NCBI GenBank assembly: GCA_002404095.1
Contig: DHJA01000224.1
Location: forward strand, 15,474-24,811
Length of the DNA: 9,338 nt
From: Planctomycetaceae bacterium UBA4732
Lineage (GTDB): Bacteria > Planctomycetota > Planctomycetia > Gemmatales > Gemmataceae
Reading direction: 5' to 3'
In this document: positions 1 to 9,296 of the stretch, one piece after another
Layout of the letters: each line of letters starts with the position of its first letter
How positions within the stretch are numbered: the stretch's first letter is position 1
Notes under the pieces: model-generated
The model's database searches: none
The model's input: the letters and a program-made list of their open reading frames with translations, nothing else
Told to the model about the DNA's origin: nothing
Position numbers and translations under genes: made by a program

Positions 1-21
1 TTCGGGTCGCGGCTAAACGAA
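1..21. repeat. Partial palindromic element, right arm (left window edge)
   Basis: The first 21 bases (TTCGGGTCGCGGCTAAACGA, then A) are identical to positions 2653-2673, the right arm of the complete hairpin inside the DUF2344 gene. They are the reverse complement of the left arm seen at 9297-9315. The rest of this copy lies outside the window. It ends about 31 bases before the ptsI start codon, so a whole element probably separates ptsI from the gene upstream. The identity is seen directly; that a full palindrome continues to the left is inferred. Confidence 0.8.
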
Positions 22-51
22 CCCCGCGTAAGGTTGCGCCGAGTATCGAGC

Positions 52-1800
52 ATGGAAATCAAACGCGGAATCGCCGTTTCTCCCGGAGTCGCCATCGGTC
101 CCGCGCTCTTGCTGGATACCGAATGGTTCCGCATTCCCCAGCGCTACGTCGAAGCCGAACAGGTCGATGCCGAAGTCGTGCGTCTACGCGAAGCCCTGGA
201 CGCGGCGGCGCGCGAAACCCGCGATACGCAGGAAGCCGTCAACGCCAAGCTCGGCGAGCGTTACGGCGCCATATTCGGCGCCCACGCCATGATGCTCACC
301 GACCCCACTCTCGAAGGCGAAATCGATGGCCTCATTCGTGAGCAGGGTTTCGCCGCCGAGTATGCCGTCAGCCGCGTCATGCGCCGCTACGCCAAGGCGC
401 TGGAGAGCATTAACGGCGGCCACCTCGCCACTCGCGTCGCCGATATTTTTGATCTGGAAAAGCGTATTCTCAGCTGCCTTCTCGGCCAACGCCGTGAGCA
501 ATTGGCGGATTTGACCGAATCGGTTGTCGTGCTGGCTCACGACCTGACGCCCAGCGAAACCGCGTCGCTGGACCCCAAGCGCGTCCATGCCTTTGCCACG
601 GAGGCCGGCGGCCGCACCAGCCACACGGCCATCGTGGCCGGCGTTTTGGAAATCCCGGCCGTGGTCGGTCTCGGCGCGTTCGCAACTGACGTATCCGGCG
701 GCGATGTCGTTATTGTGGACGGCAATCAGGGTCTGCTTATCATCGACCCGGATGAGGAGACGCTGGCGCAATACGAGCGCACGCGCCGCAATTTCCATCG
801 GCACGAGGCCCGCCTCACTGAACTGCGCGATCTGCCGGCCGTCACGCGCGACGGCGTGCGCGTCCAGCTGTTCGGCAACATCGAATTCCCGACCGAATGT
901 GCTCACTGTCTGGACCGAGGCGGCGAAGGCGTCGGCCTGTACCGAACCGAATTCCTCTACCTCGGCAAGAAGGCCGACCCGACCGAAGAGGAACATTTAG
1001 AAGCGTATATGTCGGTATTGAAAGCGCTGGGACCCAAGCGGCCGTTGGTCATTCGCACGCTCGACCTCGGCGCCGACAAGTTCCAGGCGTACAGCGGTTC
1101 GGCTCACCACGAGCGCAACCCGTTCCTCGGTTTGCGCAGTGTGCGACTCTGTTTGCAGAATTTGCCCTTGTTCAAAACGCAGATGCGTGCCATTCTGAGA
1201 GCCAGTGCGTTCGGGGACGTCCGCGTGATGTTCCCTATGATAAGCACCGTGTTGGAACTGCGCCAGTGCAAGATGATCCTGGCCGAAGTCAAAGAAGACC
1301 TCGAAGAAGAAGGCGTGGCGTTCAACGCCAGCCTGCCGGTCGGGACGATGATCGAGGTGCCGTCGGCGGCCATCATGGCGGAGCATTTGGCCCGCGAGGT
1401 GGACTTCTTCTCCATCGGCACCAACGATCTGATTCAATACACGCTGGCGGCCGACCGCAACAATGAGGCGGTGGCCGGCCTGTACAACGCCGGCGATCCC
1501 GCTGTGTTGCGGCTGATCGACACCGTGGTCCGGGCCGCTAAAAAGAACGGCACGACCGTGACGGTGTGCGGCGAGATGAGCGGCGAGCCTTTGTATACGC
1601 TGCTGCTCCTGGGACTGGGCCTGCGTCAATTAAGCGTGACGCCGCACAGCATCCCTGAAATCAAGAAGTTCATTCGGCTCGCGTCGGCGGACGCCGCCGT
1701 GGAAACCGCCCGAGAAGCCCTGCGCCTGGAAACGGCGCGCGACGTGAACAATTACTTGCGGGAACAGACCCGCCGCATTTGCCCGGAGGTGATGAACTGA
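52..1800 (+). CDS. ptsI: Phosphoenolpyruvate-protein phosphotransferase (PTS enzyme I)
   Basis: Cytoplasmic enzyme I takes phosphate from phosphoenolpyruvate and passes it to HPr, the first step of the phosphotransferase system. The 582-residue product has the normal family length. Visible in order are the N-terminal opening KRGIAVSPGVAIGPA, a helical HPr-binding region, and the swivelling phosphohistidine domain with GGRTSHTAIVAG. The active His is residue 191, equivalent to E. coli His189. The C-terminal PEP-binding barrel shows GLYRTEFLY (Arg298), RTLDLGADK (Arg335), EVPSAA (Glu435), SIGTNDLIQYTLAADRNN, and the catalytic Cys506 in VCGEMSGE. All key residues are present, so it should be active. 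An upstream in-frame TTG at 34 would add six residues, but the family start matches ATG 52; no strong ribosome binding site is seen. No HPr or EII gene is in the window, so whether it serves sugar uptake or regulation cannot be told here. Confidence 0.96.
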   Translation: MEIKRGIAVSPGVAIGPALLLDTEWFRIPQRYVEAEQVDAEVVRLREALDAAARETRDTQEAVNAKLGERYGAIFGAHAMMLTDPTLEGEIDGLIREQGFAAEYAVSRVMRRYAKALESINGGHLATRVADIFDLEKRILSCLLGQRREQLADLTESVVVLAHDLTPSETASLDPKRVHAFATEAGGRTSHTAIVAGVLEIPAVVGLGAFATDVSGGDVVIVDGNQGLLIIDPDEETLAQYERTRRNFHRHEARLTELRDLPAVTRDGVRVQLFGNIEFPTECAHCLDRGGEGVGLYRTEFLYLGKKADPTEEEHLEAYMSVLKALGPKRPLVIRTLDLGADKFQAYSGSAHHERNPFLGLRSVRLCLQNLPLFKTQMRAILRASAFGDVRVMFPMISTVLELRQCKMILAEVKEDLEEEGVAFNASLPVGTMIEVPSAAIMAEHLAREVDFFSIGTNDLIQYTLAADRNNEAVAGLYNAGDPAVLRLIDTVVRAAKKNGTTVTVCGEMSGEPLYTLLLLGLGLRQLSVTPHSIPEIKKFIRLASADAAVETAREALRLETARDVNNYLREQTRRICPEVMN

Positions 1801-1953
1801 GTCCTACCGCGCGTCTCCGCCCAACAAGAGGCTGAAAGAGGATGGATGAAGAATGAGCCGGCACGAAAGGCCATTCTCAATCATTCCTCCTGCTTCAGCC
1901 CTTTGGAGTCGCGCTCGGCCTCAACCCCACCTCCCGCTTTGCGGCGGAGGAAG

Positions 1954-1995
1954 CCCGGACGTTGACCCCGGCCGTCTTTCGGCCGCACGTCCGGG
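1954..1995. other. GC-rich hairpin in the ptsI-DUF2344 gap
   Basis: The gap 1801-2043 holds no convincing gene. It contains a two-part inverted repeat: outer arms CCCGGACG (1954-1961) and CGTCCGGG (1988-1995), and inner arms CGGCCG (1969-1974) and CGGCCG (1980-1985) around a five-base loop. There is no T-run on either side, so it is not a typical intrinsic terminator. It may end or attenuate ptsI transcripts or be chance structure in GC-rich DNA. Confidence 0.3.
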
Positions 1996-2043
1996 AATCG
2001 GCCTCCCGGCGCCTGTTCCCCACCGTAGGGGACTCCCCGCGCT

Positions 2044-2855
2044 ATGGCGCCCGAACCGACGCCCATCCTTGCACTCCCTCCACCCGTCGTCAGCCTTACC
2101 CCAACGCGCGACAAGGTGCGGTTCCGTTTCCGCAAGGACGGCGCCCTACGCCTGCTCAGTCATCACGATCTCATGCGTTGTTTCGAGCGCATGTTGCGTC
2201 GCGCCGCCTTGCCGGTGCGCCAATCCCAAGGCTTTCATCCTAAACCACGGCTGATCTTCGCGCTATCGCTGCCGCTGGGCGTGATCGGCTGCGAAGAAGT
2301 GGCCGAATTGGAACTGGACGAAATCCTGCCGCCAGAGGAAGTGCGCGAGCGCCTTGTCCGCCAGGCGCCGCCCGGCATGGACATCCTCAGCCTGCGCCGC
2401 ATCGACTTCAAGGCAGGCGCGCAAATTCACTCGCTGACATATCGAATGACCCTCCCAGCCGACCGGACGGATGAGGCCGCGCGCCGCGCGGCGGAACTGC
2501 TGGCGGCGCCTGAATGTTTGGTGGACCGCATTCGTCCCACGCCGCGGCGCGTCAATCTGCGCCCGTGGCTTCTTGATCTTAAAGTGGTGGAAGGTGGAGA
2601 ATATTCGTTTAGCCGCGACCCGAAGGGGAGCGCGGGGGGAGGAGCGCTCCCCTTCGGGTCGCGGCTAAACGAATATTCTCCACCTTCCGCTCATTTGGAA
2701 ATGAAACTGTGTCTCACTCCGGCCGGCACGGCGCGCCCTGAAGAGGTGCTCACCGTGCTCGGCCTTTCCGATTTACTCGAAGCCGGCGCCGTTTTGGAGC
2801 GCGCCCGGCTCGAACTGGTGGATGAAACGCCACCCCAACTTGCGGAAGGGTTCGC

Positions 2856-2859
<4 letters not shown>
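2044..2859 (+). CDS. DUF2344 / TIGR03936 family radical SAM-linked protein, with embedded palindromic element
   Basis: The 271-residue product belongs to the 'radical SAM-linked' DUF2344 family, whose biochemical function is not settled. In many genomes it lies next to a radical SAM protein and an RNase E/G gene and is suspected to act in RNA modification or ribosome-related work. The signature is near the N-terminus: KVRFRFRKDGALRLLSHHDL (residues 24-43), FERMLRRAALPV, then SQGFHPKPRLIFALSLPLGV (61-80). The C-terminal part carries GTARPEEVLTVLGL. Residues about 183-215 are foreign to the family: a perfect 100-base hairpin (2589-2688) encodes them in frame, between LLDLKVV and HLEMKLCL, which look like two strands of a beta hairpin. 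The usual radical SAM neighbour is absent upstream. The stop codon overlaps the RNase E/G start as ATGA, implying coupled translation. Start ATG 2044 is the best available but has no clear ribosome binding site; GTG 2117, just before the conserved block, is an alternative. Confidence 0.88.
2589..2688. repeat. Complete 100-base palindromic element inside a coding sequence
   Basis: Positions 2589-2633 and 2644-2688 are perfect reverse complements (45 bases each) around the ten-base loop GGGGGGAGGA. The inner 28 bases of the left arm (2606-2633, starting CGTTTAGCCGCGACCCGAAG) recur at 9297 and, inverted, at 1-21, so this is a dispersed element. The outer 17 bases of each arm (2589-2605 and 2672-2688, containing AGAATATTC) are not in the edge copies beyond a base or so. 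They may be host sequence duplicated in inverted orientation at insertion. The element has no stop codon in the host frame and is read as part of the DUF2344 protein, including SRDPKGSAGGGALPFGSR. An RNA copy would form a very stable stem. Confidence 0.95.
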
Positions 2860-5447
<2,588 letters not shown>

Positions 5448-5488
5448 AACGACTGTGCCGATCGGCAATGAGCAATTGAGAAAGCCGC

Positions 5489-6085
5489 TTACAGCCCCCG
5501 CAGCGCCGGCCGCATCTGTGCCAGAGCGCGGGCACGATGGCTGATGGCGTGCTTGACGCGAGCGCTCAATTCGCCGAACGTCTGGTGATATTCCGGAATG
5601 AGGAACAGCGGGTCGTAACCGAACCCGCCCGCGCCGCGGCGTTCGCGCAGGATGACGCCGTGACAGCGCCCCTCCGCCGTCGCCCGCACTTGTCCTGTCG
5701 GATCGGCCAACGCGGCGGCGCAGACGTAATAAGCGGCTCGGTGGTCGTCGGGCAGCGGCCCCAATTCGGCCAATAGTCGCGCGTTGTTGGCGGCGTCGTC
5801 GCCCTGTTTGCCGGCGTAGCGGGCGGAGTAGACGCCCGGCCGACCGTTCAGGGCCGGCACAACCAAGCCGCTGTCCTCGCCGAGTACCCATTCATGGAGA
5901 TGCGCGGCCAGTTCGACCGCCTTCTTCCGCGCGTTCTCCTCGAACGTCTTGCCGTCCTCGACCACTTCCGGCGCGCCGGGATAATGCGTCAGGTCGCGCA
6001 GTTCGGCGCCGCAATCGCCCAGGATTCCCAGGATTTCTTGGCGCTTCTTGGGGTTGCGCGTCCCCACGACTAAAAGCGGCGGCAT
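5489..6085 (-). CDS. rdgB: Non-canonical purine NTP pyrophosphatase (RdgB/HAM1 family)
   Basis: This 198-residue cytoplasmic enzyme hydrolyses ITP, dITP and XTP to monophosphates and so keeps deaminated purines out of DNA and RNA. The family signatures are all visible. These are GTRNPKKRQEI at residues 8-18 (the T-x-N-x-x-K nucleotide-binding start), TFEENARKKA (47-56), the catalytic EDSGLVVPALNGRPGVYSAR (70-89), GGFGYDPLF (153-161), and KHAISHRARAL near the C-terminus (178-188). Length is normal. The start at 6085 follows GGAGAAG a few bases upstream on the minus strand. It lies 50 bases downstream of the arsM stop on the same strand, so it may be read through from the ars genes, although the functions are unrelated. 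Its 3' end faces the RNase E/G gene with 41 bases between. Confidence 0.95.
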   Translation of the reverse strand: MPPLLVVGTRNPKKRQEILGILGDCGAELRDLTHYPGAPEVVEDGKTFEENARKKAVELAAHLHEWVLGEDSGLVVPALNGRPGVYSARYAGKQGDDAANNARLLAELGPLPDDHRAAYYVCAAALADPTGQVRATAEGRCHGVILRERRGAGGFGYDPLFLIPEYHQTFGELSARVKHAISHRARALAQMRPALRGL

Positions 6086-6135
6086 GGCTTCTCCGGGGCC
6101 GGGAACTCAATCTTGAAATTGCCTCAGGCGGAAAT

Positions 6136-7023
6136 TCATCGACTCTTCGCCGGTTTCACGGCGAATACACGGACGCTGGCTGCGTAGTCATTCACGTTGT
6201 AACGCCGCAGCAATTCGGCCAGCCGGTTGTGCAGGGCGTCCTCGGTCCTCGGGCCGCAGCAGCCGAAGTCGGCTGCCAACGGCAACCCGTTTGCCAAGTC
6301 CATTGCTGGGGAGCAGCAGCCGGACTGATTCTCCACCTTGGCATAGGCGTTAAGGTCCGTTCCGGCGTCGATGACTTCGATGTGAGCGAACCCGGCCTCG
6401 GCCAACCCCCGCCGATAGTCCTCGATCAAGACGGCCCCGGCGATGCACCCCACATAGGCCGTCACGTCAGCCCCAAGTTCGGGCGGCAGCGGCTTCTTGA
6501 GGGCGATGTCGCTGACCGCCAACCGCCCGCCGGCCTTCAACACCCGAACGATCTCACGCCAAACGGCAGGCTTGTCGAGGGCCAGGTTGATGACGCAGTT
6601 GGAGATCACGCAGTCCACCGAGGCGTCGGGCAATGGCAAATTGTCAATGGTGGCGTAGTGGAACTCGGCGTTCACGGCTCCGGCTTTCGCGGCGTTTCTC
6701 CGGGCCAGTTCGAGCATTTGCGGTGTCATGTCGATGCCGATGGCCCTGCCGGTCGGCCCTACCTTCGCCGCCGCCAGCAGCACGTCCAGACCGCCGCCGC
6801 AGCCGAGGTCTACCACTGTCTCGCCGAGTTTGAGGTTGGCCGTGGCGGTCGGGTTGCCGCAGGACAAGCCCATGTTTGCCTCGGCGGGTATCGAGGCCAA
6901 CTCCTCGGGCGAGTATCCGAACGCTTCGGCGACCGCTCGGACCCCAGCGTGTTCGCCGGATAGACCGCTCGTGGCGACAGAGCCGTATTGCGACCGCACC
7001 ACCCGTTCGATTTCACTGGACAT
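6136..7023 (-). CDS. arsM: Arsenite S-adenosylmethionine methyltransferase
   Basis: ArsM methylates arsenite using S-adenosylmethionine, giving methylated and partly volatile arsenicals. The product has 295 residues. It begins with the family N-terminus ([10 protein letters not shown]), then [11 protein letters not shown] with the arsenic-binding Cys55. The SAM-binding motif I is [11 protein letters not shown] (70-80), followed by [10 protein letters not shown] and SNCVINL (141-147). A second substrate Cys is residue 193 in YVGCIAGAV. The C-terminal region has two Cys-Cys pairs, 236-237 in QSGCCSP and 255-256 in FGCCGP, a place where many bacterial ArsM proteins carry metal-binding cysteines. 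The frame stays open upstream to 7341 through repeat DNA and across the arsC end. However, ATG 7023 has AAGGAG six bases before it and matches the family start, so the longer form is rejected. It is downstream of arsC, separated by about 200 bases of palindromic repeats. Confidence 0.95.
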   Translation of the reverse strand: MSSEIERVVRSQYGSVATSGLSGEHAGVRAVAEAFGYSPEELASIPAEANMGLSCGNPTATANLKLGETVVDLGCGGGLDVLLAAAKVGPTGRAIGIDMTPQMLELARRNAAKAGAVNAEFHYATIDNLPLPDASVDCVISNCVINLALDKPAVWREIVRVLKAGGRLAVSDIALKKPLPPELGADVTAYVGCIAGAVLIEDYRRGLAEAGFAHIEVIDAGTDLNAYAKVENQSGCCSPAMDLANGLPLAADFGCCGPRTEDALHNRLAELLRRYNVNDYAASVRVFAVKPAKSR

Positions 7024-7029
7024 AACGCA

Positions 7030-7035
7030 CTCCTT
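7030..7035 (-). promoter_or_regulatory. Ribosome binding site of arsM
   Basis: On the minus strand AAGGAG lies six bases before ATG 7023. It decides the arsM start against the longer open frame that reaches 7341. Confidence 0.85.
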
Positions 7036-7049
7036 TTGGATAGAACCCA

Positions 7050-7217
7050 GTTTGCTTCGTCGAAACCCTCGTTCCCAAACTCCTGTTTGGGAACGTGTTC
7101 TTGGAAACTCTGTTTCCCGTGTGGGAGCAGGCGAAGATAGCATCCTGACGCGAAACAGAGTTTCGCGGACGGCGTTCCCAAACGGAGTTTGGGAACGAGG
7201 GTTTCGACGGAGCGAAC
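7050..7217. repeat. Nested palindromic repeat cluster between arsC and arsM
   Basis: Outer arms 7050-7083 and 7184-7217 are inverted repeats with only two G-T mismatches. Their core TCGAAACCCTCGTTCCCAAA pairs perfectly with its partner. Inside are four smaller perfect hairpins: 7070-7095 (11-base stem CGTTCCCAAAC, loop 4), 7103-7117 (stem GGAAAC, loop 3), 7149-7167 (stem CGCGAAAC, loop 3) and 7173-7197 (11-base stem, loop 3). The cluster begins five bases after the arsC stop. It is unrelated in sequence to the CGTTTAGCCGCG element. It may be a REP/MITE-like unit and could also slow or end transcription before arsM. Confidence 0.9.
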
Positions 7218-7222
7218 CAAGT

Positions 7223-7618
7223 TCACAGGGCCGATAACAGTTCCTTGACCTTAGACTCGATGAGGTTCCTGATCTCCCTGAACTGCTCGGGCGGCAATGC
7301 CTTCGGGTCGGGGATTTGCCATTCCACTCGCTGCTTGGCAACCACCAGCGGGCACTCGTCCCCGCAACCCATCGTCACGGTGGCGTCGAACTCCTGCCCG
7401 TTGAACTCCTCCAACCCCTTCGACGTATGAGTGGTCAGATCGTAGCCGATTTCTTTCATGGCCTCGACCGCCTTGGGGTTCACCCGACCCGACGGCCGTG
7501 AACCGGCGCTGAAGGCTTCCACCCGGTCGCCGCCGTGGATGCGGGCGAACGCTTCGGCCATCTGGCTGCGGTTCGAGTTCTCCACGCACACGAAAACTAC
7601 TTTTCGGCGGTCAGGCAT
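7223..7618 (-). CDS. arsC: Arsenate reductase, low-molecular-weight phosphatase type
   Basis: Reduces arsenate to arsenite in the cytoplasm; 131 residues, normal for the family. The phosphatase-like P-loop is [15 protein letters not shown]: nucleophile Cys11, five residues, then Arg17. The redox cysteines are Cys85 and Cys89 in [10 protein letters not shown], and the general acid is Asp104 in IPDPKALP. The two redox cysteines are only four residues apart, in a GCGDxCP loop like that of actinobacterial and related reductases rather than the longer loop of staphylococcal ArsC. The reducing partner (thioredoxin or a small thiol) therefore cannot be assigned from sequence. AAGGAG eight bases before ATG 7618 supports the start. 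It is transcribed ahead of arsM and probably co-transcribed with it. No arsR or arsenite pump is adjacent within the window. Some members of this superfamily are protein phosphatases, but the cysteine set and arsM neighbour favour arsenate reduction. Confidence 0.92.
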   Translation of the reverse strand: MPDRRKVVFVCVENSNRSQMAEAFARIHGGDRVEAFSAGSRPSGRVNPKAVEAMKEIGYDLTTHTSKGLEEFNGQEFDATVTMGCGDECPLVVAKQRVEWQIPDPKALPPEQFREIRNLIESKVKELLSAL

Positions 7619-7622
7619 TCGC

Positions 7623-7709
7623 TCAACTCCTTCTCCGGTAGCACAAGGCGTCTGTCTGATCCAGCATCGTCTTCACGTAGAGGTCCACCTGTTTTTGCTC
7701 ATGGCTCAC
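7623..7709 (-). CDS. Possible 28-residue leader peptide or small protein upstream of arsC
   Basis: A short open frame starts with GTG 7709 and ends TGA 7623-7625, four bases before the arsC ATG. The peptide begins MSHEQKQVDLYVKTMLDQ and ends in CYRRRS. I recognise no family. Points for coding are mostly G/C third codon positions, a plausible amphipathic composition, and an end that runs over the arsC AAGGAG site, which would couple its translation to arsC. Points against are the GTG start, only a weak GAGGG close upstream, and the very small size. The single Cys near the C-terminus could bind arsenite, but that is speculation. It could instead be untranslated leader. Confidence 0.35.
   Translation of the reverse strand: MSHEQKQVDLYVKTMLDQTDALCYRRRS
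7627..7632 (-). promoter_or_regulatory. Ribosome binding site of arsC
   Basis: On the minus strand AAGGAG lies eight bases before ATG 7618. The site is also inside the last codons of the possible 28-residue frame, so ribosomes finishing that frame would sit over it. Confidence 0.85.
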
Positions 7710-7723
7710 AACCCTCGTATATT
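7695..7723 (+). promoter_or_regulatory. Candidate sigma-70-type promoter for the dehydrogenase-bpt pair
   Basis: TTGCTC (7695-7700) and TATATT (7718-7723) are 17 bases apart, giving a reasonable -10 and a weak -35 about 40 bases before the dehydrogenase start. The same AT-richer stretch holds a small dyad TTAC-ATC-GTAA (7722-7732). It is the only AT-rich patch in the divergent region between arsC and the dehydrogenase, so it may also contain the leftward ars promoter, for which I see no clear boxes. Confidence 0.3.
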
Positions 7724-7760
7724 ACATCGTAACACTACCGGAGTAGACCACGGAGCCTTC

Positions 7761-8540
7761 ATGTCCTCCTTTGCGGATCGCGTTGTGTTGATAACAGGCG
7801 CCGCCAGCGGCATCGGCCGGCAACTGGCCATTCTCCTCAGCCGTGAGGGCGCCCGCGTCGCCGCGCTCGATATTTCCGCCGCCGGCCTCGCCGCGCTCGA
7901 AAGCGAACTGAAAAACGCCGGCGGCCGCTGCGCCACGGCCGTTGCCGACGTGACCAACCCGTTGGCCGTCCGCGACGCCGTGAGTCAACTGGAAAGCCAG
8001 ATGGGGCCGACCGACTTGCTCATCGCCAGCGCCGGCGTCGGTCAGGAAACGTCGGCCGAGACCTTTTCCGCCGAGGCCTTTTCTCATTTGATCCAAGTCA
8101 ATCTCGTCGGCGTCGCCAATAGCATCGCCGCCGTCCTGCCGGGTATGCGCGAGCGCCGACGCGGCCACTTGGCCGCCCTTTCCAGCCTGGCGTCGTACCG
8201 CGGCCTGCCGCGCATGGCCGGTTACTCCGCCAGCAAAGCCGGCGTCAACGCCCTCATGGATTCCTTGCGCGTCGAATTGCGGACATACGGGATCGCTTGT
8301 AGCACGATTTGTCCCGGCTGGGTGCGCACGCCGATGACGGCGGCGCTGAATCTGTCCGGCCTACCCATGCTCGAAGTTGAAGACGCCGCCGTTCGCATCG
8401 TGGCGGCGCTGCGGCGGCGCCAGGCATTCGTCGCGTTCCCGGCGCGAGACGTCTGGCAGGTTCGCCTGCTGCGCTACCTACCCCGGCCGGCCGCCGACTG
8501 GCTGGCTCATCGCGTATTGCAGCGATTGACGCCGAAATGA
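7761..8540 (+). CDS. Short-chain dehydrogenase/reductase (SDR), substrate unknown
   Basis: Classical NAD(P)-dependent oxidoreductase of 259 residues. The Rossmann fold begins with VVLITGAASGIGRQLA, glycine motif at residues 12-19. Asp37 at the end of the second strand (ALDIS) suggests NAD rather than NADP, by family rule. The NNAG motif is altered to ASAG (89-92), Asn114 is in QVNLVG, and the catalytic Ser141/142, Tyr155 and Lys159 are in ALSSLAS and YSASK. CPGWVRTPM follows as usual. The C-terminal 35 residues are rich in Arg, Leu and Trp and may help bind a lipid-like substrate or membrane, which is only a guess. The chosen start ATG 7761 has GGAG five bases upstream and fits the family; an open frame back to 7458 overlaps arsC and is not homologous. 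The next gene starts 10 bases after its stop, so the two are probably one transcript. Confidence 0.9.
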   Translation: MSSFADRVVLITGAASGIGRQLAILLSREGARVAALDISAAGLAALESELKNAGGRCATAVADVTNPLAVRDAVSQLESQMGPTDLLIASAGVGQETSAETFSAEAFSHLIQVNLVGVANSIAAVLPGMRERRRGHLAALSSLASYRGLPRMAGYSASKAGVNALMDSLRVELRTYGIACSTICPGWVRTPMTAALNLSGLPMLEVEDAAVRIVAALRRRQAFVAFPARDVWQVRLLRYLPRPAADWLAHRVLQRLTPK

Positions 8541-8550
8541 GTCGTCCGTC

Positions 8551-9294
8551 ATGGAATCCTTATTCCGTTACGTAGCGGCGCCCAGTACCTGCGGCTATCT
8601 GCCGGACCAGCAATGGCGCCTGGAATATGAGTACGTCGCCGACTTGTCGGCGAGCGAGTATCTGCAACGCTTGCTCGAAGGCTGGCGCCGTTTCGGCCAC
8701 ATGCTGTTTCGGCCGGCCTGCGAAACCTGCCGGGCCTGCCAGTCGCTGCGCGTCTGCGTCGATCAGTTCCGCCCCGACCGCAGTCAAAAGCGGGCGCGTC
8801 GGGTCAACCAAGGCGTCGTCGAGCTACACATCGGCCAGCCGTCGGTCACGACGGCGAAATTGGCCCTGTACGACCGTTACCACGACTATCAAGCCGGCCA
8901 CAAGGGTTGGCCGCAACACCCCGCCAAGGACGCAGCTGGCTACGCCGAGTCGTTCGTGCGTCATCCTTTCGCCGTCGAGGAATGGTGCTTCACTCTTGAC
9001 GGCCGGCTTGTCGGCGTCGGCTACGTCGATGTGCTGGCTGACGCCCCTCCGAACGGCGTCGGAGTCGTGGGCGGACTGTCCGCGATTTACTTCTTTTACG
9101 ATCCGCAAGAGTGCCAAAGATCGCTGGGAACGTACAACGTCCTTTGCGTGATCGACGAGGCGAAGCGGCGCGGGCTGCCGTATGCGTACCTCGGCTATTA
9201 CGTTGAAGGCAGCCCTTCCATGTCGTATAAAACGCGGTTTGTCCCGAATCAGCTGCACGGTCTGGATGGCGTTTGGCGCGATTTCCGAAAGTAA
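8551..9294 (+). CDS. bpt: Aminoacyl-tRNA-protein transferase (Bpt/Ate family, leucyl- or arginyltransferase)
   Basis: Transfers an amino acid from charged tRNA to the N-terminus of proteins, marking them for ClpAP-type degradation (N-degron pathway). Bacterial Bpt adds Leu to N-terminal Asp or Glu; eukaryotic Ate1 adds Arg. The 247-residue product shows the family blocks. These are STCGYLPDQQ (Cys14), HMLFRPACETCRACQSLRV with Cys57, Cys60 and Cys63, QFRPDRSQKRA, GVGYVDVL, LSAIYFFYDP, RSLGTYNVL, and the C-terminal YLGYYVEGSPSMSYKTRFVP. Length is close to usual. The cysteine group is a likely metal or substrate site. Which amino acid is transferred cannot be read from sequence; Bpt is preferred because the protein is bacterial and matches the short bacterial form. 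It sits 10 bases after the dehydrogenase and ends three bases before a palindromic repeat. Confidence 0.9.
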   Translation: MESLFRYVAAPSTCGYLPDQQWRLEYEYVADLSASEYLQRLLEGWRRFGHMLFRPACETCRACQSLRVCVDQFRPDRSQKRARRVNQGVVELHIGQPSVTTAKLALYDRYHDYQAGHKGWPQHPAKDAAGYAESFVRHPFAVEEWCFTLDGRLVGVGYVDVLADAPPNGVGVVGGLSAIYFFYDPQECQRSLGTYNVLCVIDEAKRRGLPYAYLGYYVEGSPSMSYKTRFVPNQLHGLDGVWRDFRK

Positions 9295-9296
9295 GC

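Noticed and set aside
184..996. Long minus-strand open frame opposite ptsI
   Set aside because: Antisense to a fully conserved ptsI domain; long opposite frames are expected at this GC content and codon bias.
1804..1884. 26-codon minus-strand frame starting ATG 1884 with AGGAGG-like sequence just before it
   Set aside because: The peptide has no recognisable features, lies antisense in the ptsI-DUF2344 gap, and the purine-rich stretch alone is weak evidence.
1853..2254. Plus-strand open frame of 133 codons overlapping the DUF2344 start
   Set aside because: Rich in Pro, Arg and Ser, typical of an out-of-frame read of GC-rich DNA; it overlaps the conserved N-terminal block of DUF2344 in another frame.
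5456..5467. Perfect 12-base palindrome TGCCGATCGGCA between rng and rdgB as a bidirectional terminator
   Set aside because: As RNA it gives only a four-base stem with no T-run, too weak to call.
7024..7341. Upstream extension of arsM to a 401-residue product
   Set aside because: The extension translates palindromic repeat DNA and overlaps arsC; AAGGAG before ATG 7023 and the family start argue against it.
7458..7760. Upstream extension of the dehydrogenase by 101 residues
   Set aside because: It runs antisense to arsC and has no SDR similarity; the Rossmann fold starts right after ATG 7761.
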